Positions 24,480 to 37,035 of a stretch of 64,000 nt of DNA are shown here, piece after piece. The stretch spans positions 62,001 to 126,000 of the forward strand of contig JAYMTJ010000019.1 of assembly GCA_036897525.1 (NCBI GenBank), written 5' to 3'. The position numbers and the translations under genes are program-made. The DNA is from Pelargonium x hortorum (taxonomy: Eukaryota > Streptophyta > Magnoliopsida > Geraniales > Geraniaceae). The first letter of the stretch is position 1. Each line of letters begins with the position of its first letter. The notes under the pieces are model-generated. The model ran no database searches and was not told the origin of the DNA. It saw only the letters and a list, made by a program, of their open reading frames with translations.

Positions 24480-25290
24480 ATGCATATAGATAATGACTAT
24501 AATAGTAAAAGAATTCCTGACTCTACTTATAAAAAAAAGAGTAAGGCCATCTTAGCTACAAGCTGCAAGAAGAATAGTACGCCTAACCCCAAGAAGAAGA
24601 CTCAAAAGATACAGACTAGTATGATAGAGATACAGAGCATATCTCTTAAGAATTTGGGTATACAAATGAAGAGTAATACAAATCTTCCTAATTCTAAAAA
24701 GATAAGTAAATTAGCTACATACAATAGGTACAGGTCTAGTTCTAAAGACTCAGAAAAGGCTTTAAAGATACAACAGAGTATAAGAGATAGCTAAGAAGAT
24801 AAGTCTTAAGCTTAAGAAAGCAGCAAGTGTGATGAATGAGATACAGAAAAAGGTAGTACAAAAAGAGATCTTTAGTACGAAAGGTTTAGGAGAGAGTGGG
24901 ACAGGTATGATACAGGATAGGACTTGAACTCACGTATTCCTGTACTTTGGTTAAAGGAGAGGAGTCTTATTAAATTGCGTTCCTTTCCAATTCCTCTAAA
25001 GTGTAGAAGTATATAAGGTTTTCTTATCTTTCCGATCCAGTTTAATTAAGAAGTCAGTTACAGGACAGGTAAGTTTTTCCTTTTTAGTTAGCTTCGCAGG
25101 AAATGCATAATAATAAGAAGGGTGAGCTACAGAATAGAAGTATAGCTCGTAAGGCAGGTCTAGCTTTTACGAAGGTTATACAAATACAGAGTACAGGTTT
25201 TAGGACAGGCGGGAGGATTCAGAGGAGAGGCAGGGCTCATAGGAAAGGTAGAACCCTTAAGAGTAAAGCTCCATAGAAGATATAAGAGAT
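24480..25290 (+). other. Lysine-rich coding-like block, densest copy of a dispersed family
   Basis: This block is strikingly purine-rich and T-poor on the plus strand. It holds a 104-codon ATG frame (24480-24794, about one quarter Lys/Arg, with repeated KKK, KIQ and SKK words). A Lys-rich stretch in another frame follows (about 24786-24930, with SLKLKKAAS), and then a 57-codon ATG frame (25103-25276) containing SIARKAGLAF, RRGRAHRKGR and LKSKAP. The frame changes inside one uniform composition suggest a decayed or recombined coding repeat rather than one intact gene. No membrane segment or known domain is seen. DNA words are shared with other fragments: CTTAAGCTTAAGAA (24805) recurs inverted at 51236, and ACAGAGTACAGGT recurs inverted near 21550. 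Function is unknown. It might encode a basic DNA- or RNA-binding protein, or be simple purine-biased repeat DNA. Confidence 0.35.
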
Positions 25291-28200
25291 AGAAAAGGAT
25301 TCCGCTGCTCGAGAGGTTTTTAGAATTAAAGATTTCCTATATCTAGAATCTATATATATAGAACCAAGTCTTAGTTTTTTACAAGGTAATTGTGTTAGAG
25401 GAAATTAGAACTAGAACTTATATTAATTGAACTTGTGTTTTTGGAAAAGTAGACTCCAATAAGAAGACTCTAAGAGCCTCCTGTAATATGTGTTTCATGA
25501 ATTTGATTGACAATAGAAAATGTATATAAACCAAGACTTTTGAGAAGGTTGATAGCTTTTTGCGGAGTTTTTTAAGATTAAGATTAATTAAGGAAACTCT
25601 CGAGGAATCTTTCACTGTAAAATATAGAGGTCCATACTAAGTCATGCTATTGGGGGCAGCATATAAACTAAGGAGCAATTTAAATGCCTTTGACATATTC
25701 CCGAGATGTAGCTTTAATATTTTGACTTTTTGAGGACTCTAATTTCTTAGGAACTGCGGAATACGCCTAGAGCTTAAAATAGGTCTTGTATAAGTATTTC
25801 CAAATTTAATATATGTTCATCATCACTAGAAAATTAGGCGGAATAGCCCCGCTAGTAGTAAACTTCTTCTATTAGGGACTCCACTTGATAAGTTTATTTG
25901 CTTATAAGATTGCCTTTTGTGTCAGGTTGAAATGTATAAAAGTACCAGGGTAGTTCATACGAGCTTCCTTAGTCTTAGTAAACGTTTTCTTAGACTCCTT
26001 TAGAATTCTCATTTGTAAAAAAGTTCTATCTAGTAGCGTATTATGTATATAAGGAGTGCTCTACCTATACATTACCGGGTATCTCGCGAAGTGCTTTTGT
26101 TTCTTAAGGAGCCCTTATATGCAGTTTTCCTTTTTTAGCGGGCAACCCCTGAAGTTAGCCCCTTCTTTTTTGTTTGATTGAGAGTCAGTCCTTTATTCCC
26201 GAGAAAGTTTTGCTTTGATTTGGTTTAAAAACTTCTACTTCCCTTAAGAGTAGATTTTCGAGCATACATACTAGGGAGCCGTTCCATTTATCTAATAATA
26301 TCAACTAGAACTCTTGTAATCTCGTTTTGGGGTAGTATTCAAACCGAGGAAATGTTTAGGTATCTACAAGGAAGCAGCTAAAAACGGAACCCATAAAGTA
26401 AAGCTTACAAGTCCCTTGCTTTTTTTGTGAGAATCCAGTATTGAAAAATTTCCTTTCGATTTTTTAGTAGCTCTATAACTTAACTAAGCACATACTTAAA
26501 CCAGTTTAAAACTACTAAATTCCAAAGCTTATTGAGGGAGCCAACCTGCAATCATGTATACAATAGCGGCGTTAGTAATATATTCTAAATAACGGAAAGC
26601 TTAACACTTAATCCCACACTGAGTAATCAAAGGGAATGCTCGATTCTCACAAAAGTCTTCTAAGCTACTTTTTACCGAAGTTTATCAATTACTAAATTAG
26701 TGGCGGTGTGCTATCCTTGTAAACCTTTTCTAAGATACGAGTTGGGTCAATTGATATTATCATTCTTTTTTTAAGAAAGCCGGCTTTCACAAGAAAGCTT
26801 GGAGATGGGTAAAAAGAAGATACAGTAAAGTCTTCCTTTGGATATAGATATGCTTTTTATGTCTAATAAACACAAAACCCTACACGAGGTGTGGCAGGTC
26901 TTGATAATAAGAGCCTCTTATTTAGCTTAAAATCAGCTCGAATTATTTTAACAACTATTACTATATGATCTCCGGGTTTTTATTCCGCTTATAACAGATA
27001 TATTCTAAAAAGAGGAATTCTATCATTATACCATATATCTTCCCTTTGTTTTTGTATTTTAAATACTTATGTGTTGTTTTAGCAAAAAAGAATTACTAGT
27101 CAATTTCAGCTTGCGGCTTTGTAGCTCCTTGTTAAAAAGGGGGGCTTAACCTGTGCTTCCGTGGAATAAAATCCTATACGGGTTTCTTTTAGACCTTTCC
27201 CAGAAAATAGAAGTAAGAGTATAGACTTGCCCCGTTCTTTGCCTAAACCTTGGTTACTAGGAATCTAAGGGATTCTTTAACTATAGAGTCTATTCCATAT
27301 AGTAAAATTCATAAAGATTCGCTTTTAGTTATTATACTTTTTCCTATACAAGGGGGATTGCGCGAGTATTCCACCATGTTATGTTTATAAAATTCATAGA
27401 AGTTCGTGCCCCATCCTACAGGGTCCATTATTAGCAAGAAATTCATTTGCTTTTTTTCAGATAAAATACTCAGTTGTTTAGGAGAGTAATTACCAGCTTT
27501 TGATATGCTTAACCTTCTTTAGGAGATTTTTTTCATACCCTATAGGAACTCGTCGGGTTATCTTATATAGTTTTGAGTCTATTAAGTTTTATAGGATTGC
27601 CCTTAGGTTTACTGCTTACTGAGCGGGATGAATAAGATCTACAAAACAAATATAACTTAGAAAAGTTATAAGAGAAACTTGTATCTAGGAAGTAACCCCG
27701 AAAACTTTTAACTGCAATGCAATTAGGCTCTTACCTTTAACAGGAATCCCTTGGAACTCCTACGCCTTACTTAAACTGAAAATCAGAGTTTGTAGCAAAT
27801 TCGTATACAAAAAGAACCCTTGGAAAATCTTCTTCTTTCTCTCTCTAGTTCTAAATTTAGAAATTACCTGCAATTCTAGCCAGCTCCTTAACTTAAGTTA
27901 AGAACAAAAAAAACTCCTAGTTAATTTCTTTACTTTATATAATACTCTTTTCTGTATCTGAATGAAATTAAAGTAAGCAAGACTGAGATTAATATTACTT
28001 TTTTTAGTCCTATTTAGGTTAGGTGTTAGGAGCCTTTTATATCACATAACTTAAAACAGAAATTCAGGAATTAAGAAAGCTTTTCTAGACGAGTACCCAC
28101 AGAGGTATCCTTTCTATTATTAATTATCTTATTTATTATGTTATACATTGGAGATACTAAGACAATACATGAGTTCAAGGCTATCCTATACACTATTAAG

Positions 28201-28365
28201 ACTCTAAAGCTACACCGGAAAAGGACTTCTCTTTCAACTGCTATCGGCTGGCCTCAATAACAACGAAGTCAAATAGCTTCTAACACACCTTCAAATCCCT
28301 ACCTCTAACCTCAAGTCATAGCCCAGGGGAATTCCGTTTAGAATCTTTACTGTATAAACAGGGTA

Positions 28366-28380
28366 CATAGATCGGAATCA
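28366..28380 (+). repeat. AGATCGGAAT repeat, direct copy
   Basis: Fifteen bases are identical to 15598-15612, in the same orientation. It lies at the start of the coding-like island of 28.4-29.1 kb. Confidence 0.45.
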
Positions 28381-28523
28381 TTCTAGCATAAAGATAAAAG
28401 AATTCATTGACTCCTTCTCCTTCACTCAGAACTCTTAGGAATCTCAAGAACTCTGTTTATGTTATCCTATCCACAGTCAATAGTCAATACACTTAATCGG
28501 AATAAACCCCTCTAAGGTACTAA

Positions 28524-29114
28524 GGGAAGGTATCTGTTAGTTTATATTGTACTCTTAACAAAGGAATCGGATTAGTTACAGGTTTAGCTTCCAAAAGACA
28601 AGAATACTTGCAACACTTGGTTTGGCTTAGGACTATATCAAAGGTCAAAAAAAGGAAAGAAAGATGTTCTCGCTTCTATCAGAATATGCCCAAAGGAAAA
28701 TAGAAGCCTCCATTATAACACTGCAATCCCTTTAGAACAATGCCAAGAACTAAGAGCTACATTCAGAGCCAAGAGGAAGACGTTCCATGCATTCCATTTT
28801 AGGATTATCAGCTTTACAAATCAAGAAGACTAAAGGAGGACAGCCCTCTCTATGTATAAAGAATCTATTTCAATTGGTATTTGGCAAGGGATTCAATTAC
28901 AGGCGTACACTACACAGAAGAATACCAATTTAGAGGTTCAACAAGTGTATCAGGTTTCGTTTCTCCTAGGAATATCAACTTCCTCTCAAAGGTATCTACT
29001 CTCAAGAAATCCGAATCTGTTATCCTAAAGCAGCCCTTGATGGTATACATTAACACCAAAACACCCTTGGGAAGGACATTAGCAACTGCTTCGACAAGTG
29101 CAACAATTATCTGA
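28524..29114 (+). other. Coding-like island with three successive overlapping open frames
   Basis: Three plus-strand frames follow one another: 28524-28703 (59 codons, containing GIGLVTGLASKRQEYL and SKVKKRKERC), 28754-28933 (59 codons, containing QIKKTKGG and QLVFGKGFNYRR) and 28860-29114 (84 codons, containing TGVHYTEEYQFRG and TPLGRTLATASTSATII). None starts with an ATG at its beginning. The base mixture is more even than in the surrounding desert, and GC palindromes are sparse. This could be a frame-shifted remnant of a protein gene. I recognise no family. Open stretches of this length also arise by chance at this composition, so support is weak. Confidence 0.2.
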
Positions 29115-29629
29115 TTTATGTGTTATCTATTATTTGCTATATCTGCTTAGTGCTTTACGAACAAACAAACACCTGAATTATACCTTTACAGCTTGACTTC
29201 CTTCAGAAAGAGCTACAATTCTGAGAATTCCTAAGAATACCAATAAATCTAATACACATCTTACACCTTTGGCTAGCTTGAACATTAGAATTAGAACACA
29301 AGACATTTATCGGAATGTTCCCTTCTTAATTGACTCCTTTAAATAAACAGGAACTCCTTTGCTTTCCAACGTTGAATTAAAGAAAGAGTCTGTCATTTTC
29401 CTAGGATTAGTAAGTTCGACATGAGAATCAGGTTTCTCTAACACTCCTTTACCCAGAAAAGGAAAACAAGCAACCTCATCACTGAAGGTAAATTCTTTAC
29501 TATCTGGAATTGAACTGATTAGGAATACCCTATTACTATACACCCTGGATACTACTGTAAAGCAGAAAAATAGCAAGAAAATCCCCAAATTACTGGCTTA
29601 GAGCGAGACCTTGTAGAGGTGCGTATTAG

Positions 29630-29687
29630 GATGTAGGAGAGACTTCTAGCAGAATAGCAGATAACTCCCTTTTAATTGTTGTGTTGC
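29630..29687 (+). repeat. Repeat A, longer copy (matches 61731-61772)
   Basis: Read from GTAGGAGAGACTT to ATTGTTGTGTTG, this matches 61731-61772 in order, word by word: AGGAGAGACTT, GCAGAA, CAGATAACT and ATTGTTGTGTTG are common. Extra bases between the words occur only here (3, 3 and about 7-8 bases). Both copies read as related peptide in one frame (RIADNSLLIVVL here, RLAEQITIVVL there), so coding ancestry is possible. Confidence 0.5.
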
Positions 29688-30192
29688 CTGGAGTTTTCTT
29701 TTAACCTGGAAACTAAACTGACTTTCATAATTGCATGACTTGCTTTACTTCTCACCCATTTTCAGAGTTATACTATTTAGAGCAGTAGGAGCTTAACCAG
29801 TCGCTGTAGGAAGAGAAGGCCCCTCCTCTATTTTAAATTGCATAACTTTCGGGGAAATCCGAGTGCTTTTACTCGGAACAGGTATACCTTTGCCATGTTA
29901 ACTCTTCCTTTATTATTTCTTAAACCCATAAAGAAATAGGAATCACTTAGATAAAAGAATATTAGCAACTAAAGAAACGTCTACACTAAACCACATTCCC
30001 TGTATGAGTAGTACAAGAATCTCTAAATAATTTGAAAAGGAAAGCTCAAAAAAGTGACAATTAGAATGACTTATATAAAGTAGTTCAACAGGAATTGAGT
30101 AAGGCCCAAATGGTAGATATTTGCAATCCCAATAATTTAATTAATAAAAGTTAGGAATTCATGGGTAAGTGTTCCGAACAGGTGGAATTCGA

Positions 30193-30280
30193 GTGGGCTC
30201 TATCTGTCTGGTTAGATTGTTATCTTGGTTATAACAAAGATGTGAAAGTTCTTACAGCAGTGGTTCGAATCATACCCGCC
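30193..30280 (+). other. tRNA-like sequence, possibly a decayed class II tRNA
   Basis: Several cloverleaf parts appear in correct order and spacing. GTGGG (30193-30197) can pair with CCCGC (30275-30279). The D stem ATCT/AGAT encloses GTCTGGTT. One linker base follows, then a perfect 5-bp anticodon stem GTTAT/ATAAC with the 7-base loop CTTGGTT (central triplet TGG). A long variable-arm-like hairpin GTGA/TTAC (30242-30255) comes next, then a T loop TTCGAAT. The T stem does not pair beyond one base pair, and the acceptor register is off. A long variable arm is expected for Leu, Ser or Tyr tRNAs, not for a TGG (Pro) anticodon, so this is probably a decayed or chimaeric tRNA copy, or chance. A functional tRNA is unlikely. 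Confidence 0.3.
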
Positions 30281-33200
30281 TTAACAAAGAGTCGAGCTTC
30301 AGTCTTTACTTGTTGACTTACTTAATTCTGTTTCGTATTATATTTAAGTAGAAATCCAAGCACAAACAAATAAAGGACATTAAGTGTTTGTTTTTAAGCG
30401 ATAGGAGCTCCGTTCTTAAACAAATGAGTTACTCCCAGGGAACTCACCAAGGGCCTTAACCAAGGTGTAATGTATGTTATGGAAGATTTTTTATTAAAAT
30501 GAATAAGATTAAGTGTTTAGAAATTGTACATTATTTATATTACCGAGTTCTTTAGTTTAAAAAGCAGTACCCTCATGGTGTGTAACAAACAGGATAAACT
30601 AAGGATTCAATTCAAATTATATCTGATCACAAAGAATTTTTATAAGAGCTTTGATTTATATAAAGCACCCCTTATTATTTATTATCTGAATAAGAAACAT
30701 CCTGGCCTATAAAAAGTGTGAATTAGCTGAGCTGCATTGGAATCAGAGGGCCTAGTATGATACACCCTAGACTAGAATCGGGATCAAATAAAAAAAATAC
30801 AAGTAATTTGTAGTAATTGATAATAGGGAACTAACTCAAAGTCACCAAGTATCTCTCCTGAGAAGTATACAGAAATTATCCGACTAACTGCTGTCATAGG
30901 ATAGGTAAGACACTTTTCGGACTCAGATGTGCAGCACTCCGTTTAGTAGATTTTACCGCCCGCTCTATATTTTAGAACTCCCTTGTGAGTGAGTATACTT
31001 GACTAGCTTTTTTTTTCTTCGTATTTTACTGTATGCTCGAAACCCTTGCCTTTCATGGATTTCTTTAACTAATAGAGTTTCTACTTAACCCTTTAATAAA
31101 TCCCTTTTCAAAGTAACACCCATACCTATTCAAAAGGGTTTGCTTACTAAGACACCTACACCTAGAAAAACTAACTTGAGTCAAAAAAAAAAGAATCTAA
31201 GTGGTTGACCCAAGGAATCGTTATCTCGAGCTCTTTAACTTTAAAGAAAGAAGTAGTCGCACAATAAGATAAATGTTAGAGATAGAGAGAGCTGGGTTAA
31301 TTTCTTCCTAATTTTATGTACATTTTGGTTCCAGCTTCTAGGCTAAGTATTAGGGAAGCTGTTAAAATTAGACTCTATCCTTGACGGATGAGGAGGTCCC
31401 TCACTTTGTAGCAGTTATAATAACGAAAATTTATCTAAAAAGAAGATCGAAAGGGTATCCCAGGCATCTTTGACATACGCAAAGTAAAAGCCTTTCCTCT
31501 TCAATAGAGTATATAATTGGACAAGGAGAGCTTCCTTCGGAAAACCCTAAATAATTCAAAATTCGACATCAAGACGAAATGTACTATCCCCGGAATAATC
31601 CTAATATTAGTTCGGTAACTAGTTTTTGCCCCTCTAAATAGCTACATCTTGTAACTAAAAATTTTTTCACTTTACAGCTTTTTGTTGTCAGTTCGATCCA
31701 AGAAAAAAAGGTTAAGTCTTGCTTGAATTGAAGGGCTCTCTACTTTACTTAGCTGCTGTATCCAAGAGCTAAAGTAAACTGTAAGCTCAGTCAGTAAACA
31801 GAAGATGCTTCCTAGACAATTTAATGGCGACAAAATTTCTGCCATAATTCTACACTGTACCGGACCCTTTGCCCCCTTACAAAGCTAAGTTCTATGTTCA
31901 CCCCGTTAAATGGACGGCATCCTAGAATAGATTTTATTTCTTAAGGAAATTTTTTCTACTAGACTTACTAAGCTCTCTAAAAAAAAGACAAATAGGGTAG
32001 AGCCCAACCTCTTCTTAGAGTTACTGCGTAATCGGGGCTCCCTCAAATTTTCTTTTGTGTTTCTCATATCTCGCGAAATTGAACCTAATAATATAGAGAT
32101 ACGAGCTTTCCGGCACCCGCTTAGTTAGCAACATGAATTAGACTCTTTTCTATTTACTCAAAACAGGAACTTCCTTTGGGTATGCTCTACAGGTTTCGGA
32201 GGAAGGTGAAGAAGCACTTGATAGCAAGGATGAGGGTTAGCGGCACAGGGTTGGCATGCTATTGACCAGGTTTAGCAGCTGAAAAGTATGGAATTCTGAG
32301 TTGGGCACCCTTTACGGAAGCGCACAATCAGATAGACCCCCCAAAACCGGCACTTCCCAAGCTTCGATAGGAAATTATCTTTGAGTTCTCTCAAAACTAT
32401 TGTACAAACAAATTTCTTTATATTAGTCTTTTAACTTGAGATTCCTAAGAGTTCTGAGTCAAGGTGTAAAGGAATTGCTTCTAAAATGCTTTTCCTTGGA
32501 TTTTTGTCTTTGTAATGCGAGTCTAAGGAAGTTGTGTATTCTTGTGAAGCTAAAGTAATGTCCTTGTAAGCTGCTAAAGTATAGCTTTTTATAGAGTCTA
32601 TTCAGTCCCTTAGTCTTTTTTTAGGATAGAAAGTCACTCTCTAACTATTTGAATTCTTATAGATTGTTTAAGTTCTTATAGTTTACTCTAAACCCGGAGA
32701 TTAGATAAGAAGAATAAATATTAGCAATCTAGCTAGTAAAAACAAGTCTAGAACTTAAAGGGTTTAGATAGAACGTTTTCCAGGCATTTTAAAGCACCCA
32801 TAAAACTCTCCTCGTCTAATCAGATACCTGTTGTGTCGTCTATAAAAAAAGGAATCCTTCAATCAGAGCTTCTTTTCCAAACCCAAAGTAGATTCTGGTT
32901 TTCTAAATAGGAAAAGGTTCCCTCATTAGTGTAATAAATCTCTTAAAAGGAATCTAGAAATGAAGGTCAAAGTAGGGGTTCTTTACTTACCAATCTGTAC
33001 AAGTCAATCACTGGGCGGGTCTCTAATCTCTAAGTCTAAGTAGGAACTGTAAAAAGCAGTTTAAGAGTCCTATTTTCGGGTTTAGGAAGTTCATAAGTAT
33101 TTAGGGTCTACAATAAATCGGATTTTCTTAGAAATAAGGGGCTCTGGAATCTTGGGAATTTCAAGTAATAAAGTTTTCACTGGAGTTTCCTTATCCATAG

Positions 33201-36200
33201 TATCTCAAAAATATAGAGTACGCACGGGGGCTTTATTATCCTCTTTTGTGGGAAGGGTGGGTTCCCCTATATCTTATTCTGCAAGCTTTTAAGAGAAATC
33301 AAGAAATGCAGAGTCTTTCTTACTAGAGCATATTTGCTTAATCTCTTTCAGAATTGAATAATAAAACAAGGGTGTCTAATACTAGGGAATACCCTTTTAC
33401 ACCTATCAAGATTAGTAGGATATCCAGAATACATTTTCTTTTTTATTAATTTATTTATTTATTTTATAGCAGAGTTTCTTTCTGGGCTTAGTCTAAGGTA
33501 TTCTGCAGAACTCCTGTGCTGTGCTACAAAGTTATTAAAAAAAATATTTAGTAATATTACTCTCGATTAGGCAAAGTAATATACTATACTTGTATCATAA
33601 ATAAGGATCCAAACGCATTAACGAGATTTGAGGTAGAAGACAAGTAAGCTAGATCTCATATAAAAAGAATCCAGTATGATTAGATTTATGTTGCCTTATT
33701 TCACTTTCACCAAGAGTCTAATTTATCAAGAGGCTTCTTCCATAAGTATATTAAAGGGGCTCTACACAAACAACACTGGGATCTCTTTTTAACAGAAACC
33801 CCTCTAGGCCTTTTATGAGTGAGCTAAGGGTCTATGTCTCAGGTAGGTAAGTGCATTAATGTCGACTATAAGTTTTTGCTTAGATCATAGGGTGCACCAT
33901 TAGCATTTTGTTGAAAGTAAGGAGTGCTCTACTATAATATAAAGAGAGATAAAACAATATCAGATTTGTATAAAGACTCCAGGACGTTTAAAATAGGAAC
34001 TAAAGTCATAGATCCAGTTTTACAATTTATGCATGTTAGATTCTTTAGTCTCAGATATACCTTGAATTCAACAGGAAGACTTTACATTAGTAAGTAATGG
34101 GGTCTCCAGCTCAGTAAAGCAAGAATAAATAAAAGGAATATAAACTCAACAAATTATATCTATTCCATAAGATCCAAATATATAAAATAGAGGGTAAAGA
34201 GAAAAGCGACCCGCAATTTTAAGGGAACATCAAAAAAACTATGGATGTAATTTAGTATATAAAAACCCTCAGTAATTTCCTAAAATGTCGATCGATACGT
34301 CAGCAAGTGTTAGGCCCACGTTATAAGTCACGAAAGAAAAAGAAAGATCTTTCAATAGTTTTTTGAATTTGATTACTTTATTTTTAAGAGGGGTGTGTGT
34401 TAGCCTATAGTGACTTTTTTATTTTATTCCGATATTGGTTCAGTGTTATGCTTAATTAAATAATAATTACGTCTCATAGTTATACACAATTAAAACAGGT
34501 AAACCCGGAGCTATCTTTACCTTAGTAAAAAAAAACCTCCCGATTCCTTCTTATCCAGAAGGTACAGAAGATTTAGATAGAGAAGTTCGAGGTAGCCGAT
34601 GTCAACAAACAAAAAAGAGACTTGACTTTAACGGAAGATTGTAGCGGAAGACTTGCTGTGCATGGGATAATTTTGTATTTGGTAGTTAGTGTTATCTAAA
34701 TTATATACAAGGTTTTATTTTATGCCCTCTCTTTTTATGTAGCTAGGTTGAGACCCCTATTAAATTAAGGGCGAGTGCGTTTGATTAAAAAAAATCTACC
34801 GTAAACACTGTGAGACGTAGAAAATCCTATATTTATCCCAGGAATACTTTGAAATGAAAAGTTAAGCTTCTTTCGAACTTTTTTACAACCTTAGGAAACT
34901 TTGGAATCGCTTAGTTAGATAATAAAAAAGGATATGCTAATTAGAAAAAGATTCCCGACAAACTCGAAAGTGATACTTACTTTTTCGTACGGCTTCTACT
35001 AAATCTATTAAGATTGCTTTCTGGGGTCAAGGTTTAACTTCTACTACCTTAAGTTTGTTTCATAGAACGTATATAAAATAAAAATGACTCAAAAAAAGAA
35101 AGGGAGCTCCATTAAGCTACAGCAGCTCCTTTGAACTTAATAAATAAACTGAAGGGGCTACTCTAGGCTGCTTTTACAGGAATATAATATTAAGGGATAC
35201 GAACGCTATGATGCGGGGTTATGGGTATACTTTTTTTTTGCAAAAAAAAGAATTAACACCTAGTAGAGAGTTTGGATTTTAACCTCACTTTCTTTAGTAA
35301 CTACCTTTAGCTTTAGTGAGTGAAACAGGGGCTTGGCTTGTTTTACTACAAACAAACCTTTTTTTTTTCAGAAATGCTTACTCGTTCAGATGTAGGTCCA
35401 AAAAACCCATGGATCAGCGTACCCAAAGCAAGATCCTGGATTTTATAAGAACAATTTTGCAGAAGTTTAGCCAGTACAAAATTTTTTAGGATATATGTTT
35501 GTTTGGTCTTTCTTTGAACAAAGTTCCTTCTTATATTAATAGCTATTTGCGGAGTTGATTCATTTTGTAGAGGTAGAGGCGGGTGGTATTAGAGTTTGGT
35601 TCCTAGTATATACAAAGAAAGAGTTTAAGGGAAACAGAGTATGAAAAGAGATCTACTCACCAACGGTTACCTAGTCAAAGCCAGTTGTACAAGAAGCAAA
35701 ATAAAGAAAGGATCCTCTCTTAGAATTTAATTACCATAGGTACAGGACAAAAAATGCTGTTATATTATATCAATAGAAATATAAATGTCCCTGTTTTCTG
35801 TTCCAAAAAAAGAATTAGAAAAAAAAACGAATGACCTACCGGGTTTACTCACTTTTGATAGCTTGTGTTCTTTGTAATCGTTAACTCTTACCCTTTCCTT
35901 GTAAACTCTAGACTTATAACTGTGTAAGAACTCCTATACTAAATAAGAGTTACAAGAGGAGTTACTCCCGATGTTTAAGGGTTTTTTATTTCTAAAGAAT
36001 TGAAGTTTATTTGATATAAGTGAATTTACTGCTTTAGTTGGAAACCCTCGCTAATAGAACCTAGTTCACTAATCTGTTATGGATTCCTTAAAAGGACCCT
36101 CAAAGTATAAATAATGTGGCTATTGAGTTGGAAAGTAGGAAAGAGGATCCCTATGCCTCGGCAATAGTTATATAGGGAAAGGTTAGCTCTCCCACGGAAA

Positions 36201-36254
36201 GACTGTCTTTTTCTTCAGTTTAGGCTAAAGTGAAACTTCAAGCATCCAATTCCT

Positions 36255-36461
36255 ATGGAGTATTTCTCTTTAGATTTCTTGCCTAAACCGGATTTTGATC
36301 GTCGCCTAGTTGTTCTCGATGACTCACGAAAAGATGCCCATTATTTAGTAAGACCCTTGTTACTACCCTTCTTTTTGCGAACTCCCGAGTTAGAGAAACT
36401 TCTTGGAATAAGGACTTCAATTCAGTATAAACCAAGTTTTTACGACTTTACTATTAATTAG
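36255..36461 (+). other. ATG-initiated ORF of 68 codons, unrecognised
   Basis: The peptide begins MEYFSLDFLPKPDFDRRLVV and later has LLLPFFLRTPELEKLLGIRT. It has a true ATG and stop, a mixed charged/hydrophobic make-up and no repeats. No domain, homologue or neighbour gene is recognised. There is no conserved context, so it is probably a chance frame; it is listed because it is one of the few ATG-started frames above 65 codons. Confidence 0.12.
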
Positions 36462-36960
36462 TAATTAGGAAGGCTTCCTCTGGGTGGGGCACAATTTGAC
36501 TCTTGAAGCCTTTAGGCAAGTGAGCTTAAGATAGATGTAAGTACGAAACTCTTTATTGAACCCCTCCTCTGACCTGGAATATTGTGATAGTAAGTGGACT
36601 CCTACATAGGGGTTGACATATGTTATCAAAAGCGAGGGTCCATGCTTTTCCTAAATAAACCAGGAATATAAGTAAAAAAGCATACATAACATTATTATAT
36701 GCATATTACTCTTTAGTAATGCTTTGCCAGCTATACCAACAGCTTACAAAGACAAGAGATACAATACCTCTTCCAGGCTTTCGAGTCATTCCTGTAGTTG
36801 TTAATGATTTTCCGTTTAGTGGTCTATTCAGTTTCTAGATTCGAGGCAAGAGCTTGTCTCTTGTATTATAGAATTCAGAGGTTCCTGGGTAAAACCAGAG
36901 CGTGTAACCTTACCTAGAAGCCCTTAAAATCACTTAACTCCAAGGGCACTCCATAATTGA

Positions 36961-37035
36961 ACTTCCGCACTCAAAGTTTGTAAGGCATCGGCCTGCAAAG
37001 TCTAAAAAAAAGTCAGGGGTTCATCTGGGTTTAAT
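36961..37035 (+). other. tRNA-Cys-like fragment, degenerate
   Basis: The stretch GTAAGGCATCGGCCTGCAAA (36980-36999) resembles the D-arm end and anticodon arm of tRNA-Cys. A canonical Cys loop CTGCAAA (anticodon GCA at 36995-36997) sits between TCGGC and GTCTA, which pair at four of five positions including a G-U. A GGTTC follows at roughly the T-loop distance, but the T stem would be G against G and the acceptor ends do not pair. It may be a decayed copy of a plastid- or mitochondrial-type trnC, or a chance likeness. It is not a working gene as it stands. Confidence 0.22.

Larger units (their letters stand above)
19523..28365. other. Intergenic desert right of the tRNA pair, enriched in basic coding-like fragments
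   Basis: Four members of the Lys/Arg-rich family lie within 20.5-25.3 kb, three on the minus strand and the largest on the plus strand. The frames at 19774-20022 (minus) and 19893-20192 (plus) overlap each other and are regarded as chance. 25300-28365 is AT-rich with GC palindromic words and no recognisable feature. Confidence 0.5.

Noticed and set aside
29307-29588. A 93-codon minus-strand frame with a hydrophobic N-terminus
   Set aside because: It looks superficially like a secreted peptide, but no homologue or second copy is recognised, and chance frames of this size are expected.
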